Below, one piece after another: positions 47,127 through 57,285 of a stretch of DNA of 64,000 bases. The number at the start of each line of letters is the position of its first letter. Positions within the stretch are counted from its first letter, which is position 1. Source of the stretch: CAWEBF01 sp963807235 (GTDB taxonomy: Bacteria; Acidobacteriota; Vicinamibacteria; Vicinamibacterales; UBA2999); contig CAWEBF010000023.1 in NCBI GenBank assembly GCA_963807235.1, positions 15,999 through 79,998 of the forward strand, given 5' to 3'. The notes under the pieces are model-generated. The model made no database searches, was not told where the DNA came from, and worked only from the letters and a program-made list of their open reading frames with translations. The translations under genes were made by a program, and so were the position numbers.

Positions 47127-48813
47127 GGCGCCACTCCAAGCGCCCGGCGAACCGCGGCGACGCGATTCGTGTAGGAGGCGATCAGGCCGTTGGCGCCGAA
47201 CAGCACGGCGTCGAACTGCGCGGCGCCGCCAGCAAAGGTACGGCCCGGCCGTCTCGCCTTCGGCGCCGATGACGAACGGCGCGATGCGCGCCTGCTCAGA
47301 ACGAAGGATGGCGCTCACGCGCGCGGGCTCGAACGAGGTGTTCAGAAGGTCCTCGACATGTGCGCGGTAGGCGGCGCGATACACCGGATCGTCCATGAAG
47401 AAGCGAATCAGCGGCCAGTTGGCGCCGATCGCCTGGTGGAACAGGTCGACGGTCGCCGCGCCTCCGGCAGCCACCCCCGAGACCACCGCCGCCGGACATG
47501 GCCAGGTCGTGATCCCACGGGATCCAGAACAGCCGGTCACGGTGCCGGGGGCTGCCATACACGTAGTAGTTGTGGGCCGACAGCCCACCGTAGGTATCGA
47601 AGTTCCCCACGATTGTGTTGGCGGCCAGCCATCGCAGAAATCCATTCACCTCGAAGCGCGCCTCGATTCGGCGGCGCCAGGCGTCCCGATCGGTCCGCGA
47701 GGCGTTCACGGCGGCGATCGCGTCCTCGATGTCGGTCCAATCCTCGTCGTCGGCGTTGGTGCGTTTGGGGAAGTTGTTGCGGTTGAACACGGTCCACCGG
47801 CCGCCGGTTCCGTTTGGTTTGTATAGGTTTCCGTCGTCGGACCCGAAGAGGCGAATGAGATACGGCGAGTCGGGCACCTCGGTCATGGTGTAGAGCCCGA
47901 GGTAACCGGGGCCGGCGCCGGTGTCGAGGAACACGCGGACAAACGCGCGTACGCGCCACGGGCAGTGCGGCATCGCGCAGCAAATCGGTCACGACCTTGG
48001 CCCGAAGATAAGAGCTGTCCAGCGCGCCGTTGCTGAAGGTGAGATTCGTGAAGCCGAAGAAGGTCTGGTCGCGCGCGTCCGGGAACTCCGACTCCAAGCC
48101 GTCGATGTTCAGCCGGAACGGCATCTTGTCGGTCCCGCTCCGCCAGCTGTTGATCAGACTGGAGTTGCCCTTGAACCTGAGGCCCACGTGCTTGAACGAT
48201 TCGCCGTCGAACGTGAGGTCGGCCGGCACGTAGATCGGATTTCGCTGCAGCAGTTCCACGTCGTCGCGCGCCTGGTTGCCGCCGCCCCCGACCATGCCGC
48301 CCCCGACCTGGCCCCCGCCGCCACCCGGCAGCGCCACGCAGGCAAGCTGGCCGGGTGCGCCCGTCTGAATACATCGTCCGGCAGTGGGCGGCGTTCCGAC
48401 AGTGCAGGCGGAGGCCTCCAGCTGTCCCGCGCACGCGGCGATGGCCGCCTGGGGAAACATGAACCCCCGCCGGGCTGTCCCCCGCCGGGTTGTCCTCCGC
48501 CCGGCTGTCCCCCGCCGGGTTGTCCCCCGCCCGGCTGCTGCCCTCCGCCTCCTCCGCCGCCACCGGCAAGGCCGCCCTGGCCGCGGGTGCCGGCCAGCGA
48601 CACCATGTCGGCCAGCATCGTGTTCCAGCTGGCGGGGCTGATCGAGATGTCGAGGCGATTCACGATGTCGGACGGGAAGACGCGCGCGTAGTCAGGCACC
48701 GCGTCGCGCCCGCGCACGTCGTCTGGGGATGCCAGGGGACGACGTTCGAACAGCACCAGGGCGGTGCACATCGCGAGGACGACGAAGGCGAGCCGGTGTG
48801 AGGGGGACAACAT
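47123..48813 (-). CDS. CotH-type protein kinase-like secreted protein, frameshifted
   Basis: From the ATG at 48813: signal or anchor helix (LAFVVLAMCTALVLF), then a CotH-like N-terminal domain (ARVFPSDIVNRLDISISPASW) and a QPGGG repeat linker. The CotH core follows, with YVPADLTFDGESFKHVGLRF, KGNSSLINSW, LDTGAGPGYLGLYTMTE, DDGNLYKPNGTGG and FWIPWDHDLAMSG. The frame changes near 48460, 47950, 47480 and 47250, ending GANGLIASYTNRVAAV at 47123. CotH proteins are atypical kinases that phosphorylate secreted proteins in spore formers; in non-spore-formers the role is unknown. Confidence 0.7.
48465..48540 (-). repeat. 15-bp minisatellite coding for QPGGG units
   Basis: Five near-identical 15-bp units in the CotH linker, encoding GGGQP repeats on the minus strand, next to a Gly run. 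The frame changes right at its edge, as expected if slippage or misassembly occurred in the repeat. Confidence 0.7.
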
Positions 48814-48898
48814 CAGTCCCCCGATCCTAGTACAGGTGAGCAGGGGCTGGTGTTAAGCCCCTGCTAAGACTTCGCAAAGATTAGGCACGGGATGCGGA

Positions 48899-49999
48899 TC
48901 AGCGCTTCAAGGTCACGCGCTGCACCCGCCAGTTGCACATCTCGCCCACCAGCAGCTCGTTCTCGGAGCGGCAGTCGATCGAGTTGGCGACGCCAAACTC
49001 CTTGGGCAGCTTGCCGGCGGACCCGAAGCGGCCCACGACTTTGCCGTCCAGCTGCACCTTGTAGATCGTGGCGTCGTCCATGCCGCTCTGGTCCCCCACA
49101 TGCGACACGTAGAGATACTGCGTGGCGCCAGTGGTCATGCACAACGCCACGGGCGTGCCCACGCCGCCGAATTCCGATTTGAAGGCGCCATCGGCGTCGA
49201 AGACCTGGATGCGTTTGTTGCCCATGTCCGCGGCGTACACGTTGCCCTGCGCGTCGATCGCCAGAGCCTTCACACCGCTGAACTGGCCGGGGCCCGACCC
49301 GGTCGAACCCCATTGCCTGATGAAGCGGCCGTCCTTGTCGAACTTGGCGACGCGGTTGGTGGTGCCCACGCCGTCGGCCACGTAGATGTTGCCGGCACGG
49401 TCCCAGGCCACGTCAGTCGGCTGGCTGAACGTCGAGCCCGGAATTCCCGATCCGGGCGGAGGCGCGGGCGCTCCGCCGGCCCGACCGCCGCCCGCGGCTG
49501 CCCCTGCGGCCGGGGCTCCACCGGCCGGCGGCGCGGCGGGACGGACCGCGATGGCCTCGGGTTTCCGGCCGAGCACCAGCACCACCCGGCCCTGGCCGTC
49601 GAACTTCACCACTTGATTGGCCGACTGATCGATGGTCCAGACGTTGTCCTGCGGATCGACACGCAGTCCAATCGCGGTGTTGAAGCCGTAGACGTCCTGA
49701 CCCAGCTCCCGCAGGAACTTGCCCCCCGAGTCGAACTCGAACAACCGGGAGCCGCCCCGATAGAACGTGCGGTTGTCGCCCAGTGTGGCGTAGGGATGCC
49801 CGGTCCGGGTGTAGACGAAGATGCGTCCCTGCGAGTTGCGGCCGACGCCGCCCACCTCGCCAAGGTAGATGCTGGCCGGCGTTCGCAGCAGGTCGGCGTT
49901 GGCGTCGAAGGCCAGCTCCGGAACCGTTCCCTGTGCCAGCATCGCCGCGCCCTGCACGAGAGCGAACGACAGAACGAGAGCCGTAATCAAGCGTCGCAT
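48899..49999 (-). CDS. Exported NHL-repeat (six-bladed propeller) protein
   Basis: 366 residues. Signal peptide ALVLSFALVQGAAMLAQ. The NHL blades have the pattern VDPQDNVWTIDQ, AWDRAGNIYVADG, AIDAQGNVYAADMGNKRIQVF and end NELLVGEMCNWRVQRVTL. An Ala/Gly/Pro linker (residues about 150-185) splits two groups of blades. The arrangement resembles peptidyl-alpha-hydroxyglycine lyases and streptogramin lyase-like proteins, but the metal ligands cannot be assigned. It is a tandem homologue of the gene at 50012. Confidence 0.82.
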   Translation of the reverse strand: MRRLITALVLSFALVQGAAMLAQGTVPELAFDANADLLRTPASIYLGEVGGVGRNSQGRIFVYTRTGHPYATLGDNRTFYRGGSRLFEFDSGGKFLRELGQDVYGFNTAIGLRVDPQDNVWTIDQSANQVVKFDGQGRVVLVLGRKPEAIAVRPAAPPAGGAPAAGAAAGGGRAGGAPAPPPGSGIPGSTFSQPTDVAWDRAGNIYVADGVGTTNRVAKFDKDGRFIRQWGSTGSGPGQFSGVKALAIDAQGNVYAADMGNKRIQVFDADGAFKSEFGGVGTPVALCMTTGATQYLYVSHVGDQSGMDDATIYKVQLDGKVVGRFGSAGKLPKEFGVANSIDCRSENELLVGEMCNWRVQRVTLKR

Positions 50000-50011
50000 G
50001 GTCGTGGACCT

Positions 50012-51091
50012 CTAGTTCGTGCTGGTGCGCGTAGCCGCGGGCTTCAGTCGAATCTTCTGCGACCGCCAGTCGTTGATCTCGGCGGTGTAGAGGACGTCGG
50101 GGTCGCGGCAGTCGATCTGGTGAGTGGTGGCGAACTCTCCAGGCGCCTTGCCGCCGCGGCCGAACTTGCCGACGATGGTGCCGTCGAGCTCCATCTTGTA
50201 GATCTCGCCGGTGAACTCCGCCGCCGCCGCCGGAGCGCTGTCGGGCCACGAGTTGGAGACGTAGAGGTACTGCTTGCCCGGATTCTTCGGCCCGGGCCCG
50301 CCCGACACGCACACCGCCCACGGGTTGCCCACGTTCGGGTAGTTGGCCTTCCAGTTCAGATCGTTGTCCAGCACCTGGACGCGCTGGTTGCCACGGTCGC
50401 CCACGTAGACGTTGCCCTGGAAGTCGGTGGCGATCGAGTGCGGCGTATTGAACTGGAGGTTGCCGTTGCCGCGCGTCCCCACGGCCTTCACGAAGCGGCC
50501 GTTCTTGTCGTACTTGACGACGCGCGCGTCGAAATAGCCGTCCGACACGAAGATGTTGCCCTGCTGATCGAAGGCCACGTCGGTCTGGCGGCCGAATGTG
50601 TACTTCCCGTTGCGGCCGTGATACACGCCGGCGCCCGGCATGTTCACCAGCATCTTGACCGGGTCCTCACGGCGGCCGATGGTCATCAGCACGCGCCCGT
50701 CGGGCGCGAACTTGACCAGCATGTCGGTGCCCTCGTCCACCGCCCAGATGTTGTCCTGGGCGTCCACGCGCACCGAATGTGCGAAGGCGAAGCCGTAGTT
50801 GTTACGTCCGATCTCGCGGATGAACTGGCCCTGCGGCGAGTACTCGAAGAGCCGCGTCTCGTAGGCCCGGTGGTAGATGTAGACGTTGCCCTTCGAGTTG
50901 GTGGCGATGCCCATGTTCTCGCCGGTGTAGATGCCGGGCGGGTTCTTGAAGAAGTCGGGCACCACTTCGTGCGGGATCACCGGCACGTTGGTGGCGGTGG
51001 CCCGGTTCTGCGCCGCCACGGGGGCCACGCGCTGAGACACCAGCCCGACGAGCATGGACACGGCGATAGCGAGACCAAACCAGCGTTTCAT
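50012..51091 (-). CDS. Exported NHL-repeat (six-bladed propeller) protein
   Basis: 359 residues. The ATG at 51091 has GGAGGAG directly upstream and a signal peptide follows (LAIAVSMLVGLVSQRVAPVAAQ). Propeller blades: MGIATNSKGNVYIYHRA, VRVDAQDNIWAVDEGTD, AFDQQGNIFVSDGYFDARVV, IATDFQGNVYVGDRGNQRVQV and ending VLYTAEINDWRSQKIRLKP. Paralogous to the neighbour at 48899, 12 bp downstream, and probably co-transcribed. Likely periplasmic; enzymatic or binding role unknown. Confidence 0.83.
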   Translation of the reverse strand: MKRWFGLAIAVSMLVGLVSQRVAPVAAQNRATATNVPVIPHEVVPDFFKNPPGIYTGENMGIATNSKGNVYIYHRAYETRLFEYSPQGQFIREIGRNNYGFAFAHSVRVDAQDNIWAVDEGTDMLVKFAPDGRVLMTIGRREDPVKMLVNMPGAGVYHGRNGKYTFGRQTDVAFDQQGNIFVSDGYFDARVVKYDKNGRFVKAVGTRGNGNLQFNTPHSIATDFQGNVYVGDRGNQRVQVLDNDLNWKANYPNVGNPWAVCVSGGPGPKNPGKQYLYVSNSWPDSAPAAAAEFTGEIYKMELDGTIVGKFGRGGKAPGEFATTHQIDCRDPDVLYTAEINDWRSQKIRLKPAATRTSTN

Positions 51092-51139
51092 GAGCTCCTC
51101 CAGCAAAACCGACCGCACTCTATCACCACCGCCCTCCAC

Positions 51140-51167
51140 TTTAGCCCTTTGCCTTTTGCCTTTTGCC
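51140..51167 (+). repeat. Intergenic 7-bp tandem repeat, four units
   Basis: Units TTTAGCC, CTTTGCC, TTTTGCC, TTTTGCC in the 89-bp gap between the DinB and NHL genes. Same strand orientation as the other arrays. Confidence 0.85.
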
Positions 51168-51180
51168 TTCGAGGCCGCGC

Positions 51181-51765
51181 TCAGTTCCCGCGGCCTCGAC
51201 CCGGCCCCCCCTGGCGGTTTTGCTGCTGTTCGGTGGACGGCGGCACCACGCCCTTCAGACGCTGATACACCGTGCCGATGCCATACATCTCGTTGCCGTG
51301 CTCCAGCACGGCGCTGAGAATGACCGCCCTGGCCCTGGGGCCGCCCCGGCCGCCCGTCACCATCTCGACGGCCGACTGATCGGTCAGCGACGCAAACGCC
51401 TCGTCGCAGAGGACGAACGAGTCGGCGAGGGCCTTCACCACGGCCGCCTTGGTGGTCGCCGTCTGCTCCAGGTTGTTGCCCTGATTCGGATTCGGAACGC
51501 CCCTGGCCTGCGCGCACTGGCCGTACTGAAAGTTCGCCACGTGCCCCCAGAGCTGCCCGTAGCCGCGGATCTCGTTCGTCGGCTTGAAGGCGTAGTCCGC
51601 CTCAGACAGCTTGTCGGCCGACGCCACCAGCAGTCCCTTGATCCGGGCGTAGGCCGCCTGCATCCCCGCGGCCAGCCCGACAGGCTGCCCCCCGGGCCCT
51701 CCCTGCGCGTACGCGGCCGGGGCGACAAGCGACAAACAGACGACGAGACACACGAGACATTTCAT
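51181..51765 (-). CDS. Exported DinB-like protein
   Basis: 194 residues. Signal peptide CLVCLVVCLSLVAPAAYAQ. The mature domain is a DinB/YfiT-like four-helix bundle: SADKLSEADYAFKPTNEIRG, QLWGHVANFQYGQC, ALADSFVLCDEAFASL and AVLEHGNEMYGIGTVYQRL, with His in the usual metal positions. It ends in a Gly/Arg tail. DinB-like enzymes are normally cytosolic thiol transferases; exported forms occur in acidobacteria. Function unknown. It follows cysC with 4 bp between them. Confidence 0.82.
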   Translation of the reverse strand: MKCLVCLVVCLSLVAPAAYAQGGPGGQPVGLAAGMQAAYARIKGLLVASADKLSEADYAFKPTNEIRGYGQLWGHVANFQYGQCAQARGVPNPNQGNNLEQTATTKAAVVKALADSFVLCDEAFASLTDQSAVEMVTGGRGGPRARAVILSAVLEHGNEMYGIGTVYQRLKGVVPPSTEQQQNRQGGPGRGRGN

Positions 51766-51769
51766 GGTT

Positions 51770-52315
51770 TCAGGCTCCCTTGGTTTGGATCAGGTCAGGA
51801 TGATGCGTGCGGGCGTCCCACAGTTGGAGCACGGCGCCAACTGCCGCGTCCAGGTTCACGCCGCTCGTGTCGATGGTCAGCTCCGGATCCGACGGCGCTT
51901 CATACGGATCGCTGACGCCCGTGAATGAGCTGATCTCGCCGCGCCGCGCCTGCGCGTAAAGGCCCTTCGGATCGCGCCGTTCGCATTCGGCGAGCGGCGT
52001 CGAGACGTAGATTTCCAGGAACACCCGGCACATCGACCGCACGGTCCGGCGGGCCTCGGCGTACGGAGAAATCAGCGCACACAGCACCGTGACGCCATGG
52101 TGTTCGAGACGGCTTGCAAGGAAACCCACCCGCTGTACGTGGGCGTCGCGTTCGGCGCGACTGAATCCGGTAGGCGACAACGCGCGGACAGCGTCGCCGT
52201 CGAGAAGCTCTGTGGGAATCGCGTGAGCGTGCAGCGCGCGCTCGACCGCTGTGGCCAGCGTGCTCTTCCCCGCTCCGGAAAGGCCCGTGAACCACAGCAC
52301 CGCTGGCGCTCGCAT
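51770..52315 (-). CDS. cysC: Adenylyl-sulfate kinase
   Basis: 181 residues. Phosphorylates APS to PAPS in sulfate activation. P-loop GLSGAGKST at residues 11-19, then ELLDGDAVRALSPTGFS, RRVGF-like VQRVGFLASRLEHHG, ALISPYAEAR, and RDPKGLYAQARRGEISSFTG with VSDPYEAP. Standalone CysC of normal length, without a CysN partner in this window. Back-to-back with the riboswitch-controlled SPFH gene. Confidence 0.93.
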   Translation of the reverse strand: MRAPAVLWFTGLSGAGKSTLATAVERALHAHAIPTELLDGDAVRALSPTGFSRAERDAHVQRVGFLASRLEHHGVTVLCALISPYAEARRTVRSMCRVFLEIYVSTPLAECERRDPKGLYAQARRGEISSFTGVSDPYEAPSDPELTIDTSGVNLDAAVGAVLQLWDARTHHPDLIQTKGA

Positions 52316-52375
52316 CCGGAGCGCATTTTACCGGCTCGCGCATGGACGATATGTAAAGACGTGATTCTTGCGCCA

Positions 52376-52404
52376 TTGACGACCCGTTGGAACAGGAGTA
52401 GCGT
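52376..52404 (+). promoter_or_regulatory. Sigma-70 type promoter of the riboswitch transcript
   Basis: TTGACG at 52376-52381 and TAGCGT at 52399-52404, exactly 17 bp apart. The predicted start near 52411 coincides with the 5' edge of the riboswitch fold. Confidence 0.55.
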
Positions 52405-52410
52405 CGAAGT

Positions 52411-52526
52411 ACGCCTAAGACGCCAGCACGACTGGCGACACGGGGGACCCAATCGGTGGGGCGAATCCGGTATTACGCCGGACGAGGACTTCCAACCTCG
52501 AGCCCGTCAGCTAACCCCGTCGGCGC
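52411..52526 (+). promoter_or_regulatory. Candidate ydaO/yuaA-type c-di-AMP riboswitch
   Basis: The RNA shows the order of conserved blocks of the ydaO class. A hairpin CGCCAG/CTGGCG (52421-52437) is followed by GGGGGACCCA (52442-52451), then GGGGCGAATC (52458-52467). Next come stem TCCGG/CCGGA (52466-52482) and stem CGAGG/CCTCG (52483-52500). The hallmark GCCCGTCAGCTAACCCCG follows at 52502-52519, and a closing GGCG (52522-52525) can pair with CGCC (52412-52415). GGAGG (52531-52535) for the SPFH gene lies 5 nt beyond the aptamer, so control of translation is likely. No U-tract terminator was seen. Identification is by eye. Confidence 0.82.
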
Positions 52527-52541
52527 GATTGGAGGCCTGCC

Positions 52542-53489
52542 ATGTTCGCGTTTGGTTCTACTTCCCCCGTCCGACGTGTGCCTGCCGCCGCCCGCGTGGG
52601 TGTCGCGGCGCTCGTTGTCTCTACAGTCGCCGCCAGCGCCCTGGTGTGGCTCGCCGGCTCGTCGAATCCCTTCACGCCCGCGGGCTACGTGGGCTACCTC
52701 ACGCGAGGCGCCGTGTTCGGGCGCTCCTCGTTCTACGCCACGCAGCGCGGCCCCACCTCTCCCGGGCGCGGCTGGCTGCTGCGCGTCGCCAACGTCAGCG
52801 TGACGCCGTACACCTACTCCGACGACTTCGTGGGCGACGACGCCGTGCTGAGCCGCGACAACCTGATGATCGGGTTCAAGGTGCACACCGTCTGGCGCGT
52901 GGACGATCAGCGAGTGCCGCTCTTCATGGAGCGGTATAGCACCACGGTCACGAACGGTCGCACGGAAGATCACCCCGACGCCATCGTGAAGGTGGCTTAC
53001 GGCAACTTCATCCGCGAGCCGCTGCGAACCTATGCGAGAGACGAGGTGCAACGGCGGAACGGTCTCGAAGTGAAAGACGCGCTGGTCGCGATCGGCGACG
53101 CCGTGCTGGCGCGCATCAGGGCCTACGCGCTGAACAGCCCCTTCGTCATCACCAGCGTGGTCGTGGGCAACGTGCAATACCCCGAGGAGATCGCCACGGC
53201 CGTGTCGAACAAGCTGGCGGCCACGCAGGTTCTGCAGCGCAAGGACACGGAAATCGAGATCGAGCGCAAGGAACGCACCAAACGTGAGGTGCAGGCGCAG
53301 GGCATCGCCAACGCCATGCAGATCATCCGCGGGCAGCTCAGCCCGCTCTACGTGCAGCACGAGGCCATCGAGGCGCAGAAGCAGATGGTCAACTCGCCCA
53401 ACCACACCGTGGTCTACATTCCCGTGGGGCCTATGGGCGTGCCCGTGACGGCCACGATGACGGCCGACCAGGGAGCGGCCGCACGCTAG
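52542..53489 (+). CDS. SPFH/Band 7 domain membrane protein
   Basis: 315 residues, intact. An N-terminal transmembrane helix (VGVAALVVSTVAASALVWLAG) is followed by the SPFH domain (LLRVANVSVTPYTYSDDF, LSRDNLMIGFKVHTVWRV, YARDEVQRRNGLEVKDAL) and a coiled-coil segment rich in Glu/Lys/Arg (residues about 230-265). It ends in VVYIPVGPMGVP. SPFH proteins oligomerise on membranes as scaffolds or protease regulators. It is the first gene after the candidate c-di-AMP riboswitch, which suggests it answers to osmotic, potassium or cell-wall status. Confidence 0.85.
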   Translation: MFAFGSTSPVRRVPAAARVGVAALVVSTVAASALVWLAGSSNPFTPAGYVGYLTRGAVFGRSSFYATQRGPTSPGRGWLLRVANVSVTPYTYSDDFVGDDAVLSRDNLMIGFKVHTVWRVDDQRVPLFMERYSTTVTNGRTEDHPDAIVKVAYGNFIREPLRTYARDEVQRRNGLEVKDALVAIGDAVLARIRAYALNSPFVITSVVVGNVQYPEEIATAVSNKLAATQVLQRKDTEIEIERKERTKREVQAQGIANAMQIIRGQLSPLYVQHEAIEAQKQMVNSPNHTVVYIPVGPMGVPVTATMTADQGAAAR

Positions 53490-53502
53490 TCGCGCACCCG
53501 CG

Positions 53503-53526
53503 GCCCCTCCGCCCAGTCGGAGGGGC
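53503..53526 (+). terminator. GC-rich hairpin after the SPFH gene
   Basis: Perfect 9-bp stem GCCCCTCCG/CGGAGGGGC (53503-53511 with 53518-53526) and a 6-nt loop, 13 bp after the stop. No U tract follows, so it may stabilise the 3' end or need Rho. Confidence 0.5.
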
Positions 53527-53572
53527 GAGCGCGGGAGTGCATGTTAGGCTAACGCTCTGCTGGCGAAACTCT

Positions 53573-56114
<2,542 letters not shown>

Positions 56115-56123
56115 GCCGTTGCC

Positions 56124-56684
56124 GTGGGCGACCGCCAAGTCACGACACTCCTTCAGCGCGCATCGGCCGGCGACGATCAGGCTCGGGCCGCACTCTTCGA
56201 CGTGCTGTACAGCGAGTTGCGGAAGCTGGCCGAGGCGGCGATGCGCCGGGAGCGGCCCGACCATACGCTGCAGCCCACGGCCCTGGTCCACGAGACCTAC
56301 GTCCGCCTGGCCGACGACAGCGGCCGCTTCGAGAACCGTGCCCACTTCTTCGGCGTCGCCGCCAGTGCGATGCGCCGCGTGCTCGTGGATCACGCGCGGG
56401 CACGCGGGGCACAGAAGCGGGGCGGAGGCGAGGCTTTCGTCGCCGTGGACAATCTCGACAACCTGCCGGGCGCGCCTCCAGGCACGGTGGACCTCGTGTC
56501 CCTGGACGATGCGCTTTCGAGGCTCTCGGTCCTCGATTCCAGGCAGGGGCGCGTGGTCGAGCTACGGTTCTTCGGGGGCCTGTCGGTGGAGGAAACGGCC
56601 ACCATCCTCGACCTGTCGCCCCGGACCGTCAAGCGCGAGTGGCAGATGGCCCGCGCCTGGCTGCGTCGCGAACTCGCTCAGTAG
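56124..56684 (+). CDS. ECF sigma factor (TIGR02999-type)
   Basis: 186 residues from a GTG at 56124. Region 2: ALFDVLYSELRKLAEAAMRR and HTLQPTALVHETYVRLAD; HFFGVAASAMRRVLVDHARA is the signature of the kinase-linked group. Region 4: RVVELRFFGGLSVEETATIL and SPRTVKREWQMARAWLRREL. Intact. Directly after the kinase, which probably regulates it by phosphorylation. The target promoter is not known. Confidence 0.9.
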   Translation: MGDRQVTTLLQRASAGDDQARAALFDVLYSELRKLAEAAMRRERPDHTLQPTALVHETYVRLADDSGRFENRAHFFGVAASAMRRVLVDHARARGAQKRGGGEAFVAVDNLDNLPGAPPGTVDLVSLDDALSRLSVLDSRQGRVVELRFFGGLSVEETATILDLSPRTVKREWQMARAWLRRELAQ

Positions 56685-56696
56685 GACGTCTATTCC

Positions 56697-56724
56697 TTTT
56701 GCCTTTAGCCTTTAGCCTTTTGCC
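56697..56724 (+). repeat. Intergenic 7-bp tandem repeat, four units
   Basis: Units TTTTGCC, TTTAGCC, TTTAGCC, TTTTGCC, then TTGTTTT. The same TTGTTTT flank follows the array at 62738. Confidence 0.9.
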
Positions 56725-56775
56725 TTGTTTTTCGACCTTGGCCCCTGGCGCCGGAATTTCTCGCCATGTCTGGGT

Positions 56776-57213
56776 ATGGACGAGGTGTGGCTGGTGGCCG
56801 ACGACTTTCGATTGGACGGGCAGACGCGCGCGATGTTGGAGCGGTGGGTCCGCTCTTCGTCCTCGCAACAGCGGGCGGTCAGACGAAGCCGCATCATCCT
56901 GGCGCTGGATGACGGCCTCTCGGTGACGGCCGTGTCGGCCCGAGAGGGCATCGGCCGGCGAACCGTTGCCGTGTGGAAACAGCGCTTCCTGTCGGAAGGC
57001 CCCGATTCGCTGCTGCGGGATCGTCCCGGCCGCGGGCGGCCAAAAGGCCGGCGGGCCGACGCGGTGGCGTCCATCCTGACGGCGACGGCCACGCCGCCGC
57101 CTGGCACGAGCCGCTGGACGTCGCGCGCGCTCGCCAAGCAGTTGGGCGTCAGCCACTCCACGGTGCTGCGCGTGTGGCGCGACGCCAGCATTGCTGACCT
57201 TCGCCGAAATTAG
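56776..57213 (+). CDS. IS630-type helix-turn-helix protein without transposase domain
   Basis: 145 residues from the ATG at 56776 (an earlier in-frame start at 56725 lies in the repeat flank). Two HTH units: RRSRIILALDDGLSVTAVSA with GIGRRTVAVWKQRFLSEGPD, and a second SRALAKQLGVSHSTVLRVWR. The linker LLRDRPGRGRPKGRR is typical of IS630/Tc1-type transposases. The DDE catalytic domain is absent. It is either a remnant or a domesticated DNA-binding protein. 7-bp repeat arrays lie on both sides (56697 and 57224). Confidence 0.7.
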   Translation: MDEVWLVADDFRLDGQTRAMLERWVRSSSSQQRAVRRSRIILALDDGLSVTAVSAREGIGRRTVAVWKQRFLSEGPDSLLRDRPGRGRPKGRRADAVASILTATATPPPGTSRWTSRALAKQLGVSHSTVLRVWRDASIADLRRN

Positions 57214-57223
57214 AGCGCTCGCT

Positions 57224-57279
57224 TGGGCTCTGGGCTCTGGGCTCTGGCCAAAGCCTAGAGCCTAAAGCCTAAAGCCTCC
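57224..57279 (+). repeat. Intergenic 7-bp tandem repeat, eight units
   Basis: Units TGGGCTC (three times, last one shared), TGGCCAA, AGCCTAG, AGCCTAA, AGCCTAA, AGCCTCC: 56 bp in strict 7-bp register although the unit sequence drifts. Ends 6 bp before the stop codon of the next, convergent gene. Confidence 0.85.
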
Positions 57280-57285
57280 GACGGC

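Noticed and set aside
52389..52400. 12-mer GGAACAGGAGTA shared with 34839-34850
   Set aside because: A 12-mer match of this kind is expected by chance in 64 kb, and at 52389 it overlaps a better sigma-70 promoter.
56697..57279. Heptad arrays as a CRISPR
   Set aside because: The units are 7 bp and contiguous, with no spacers and no cas genes.
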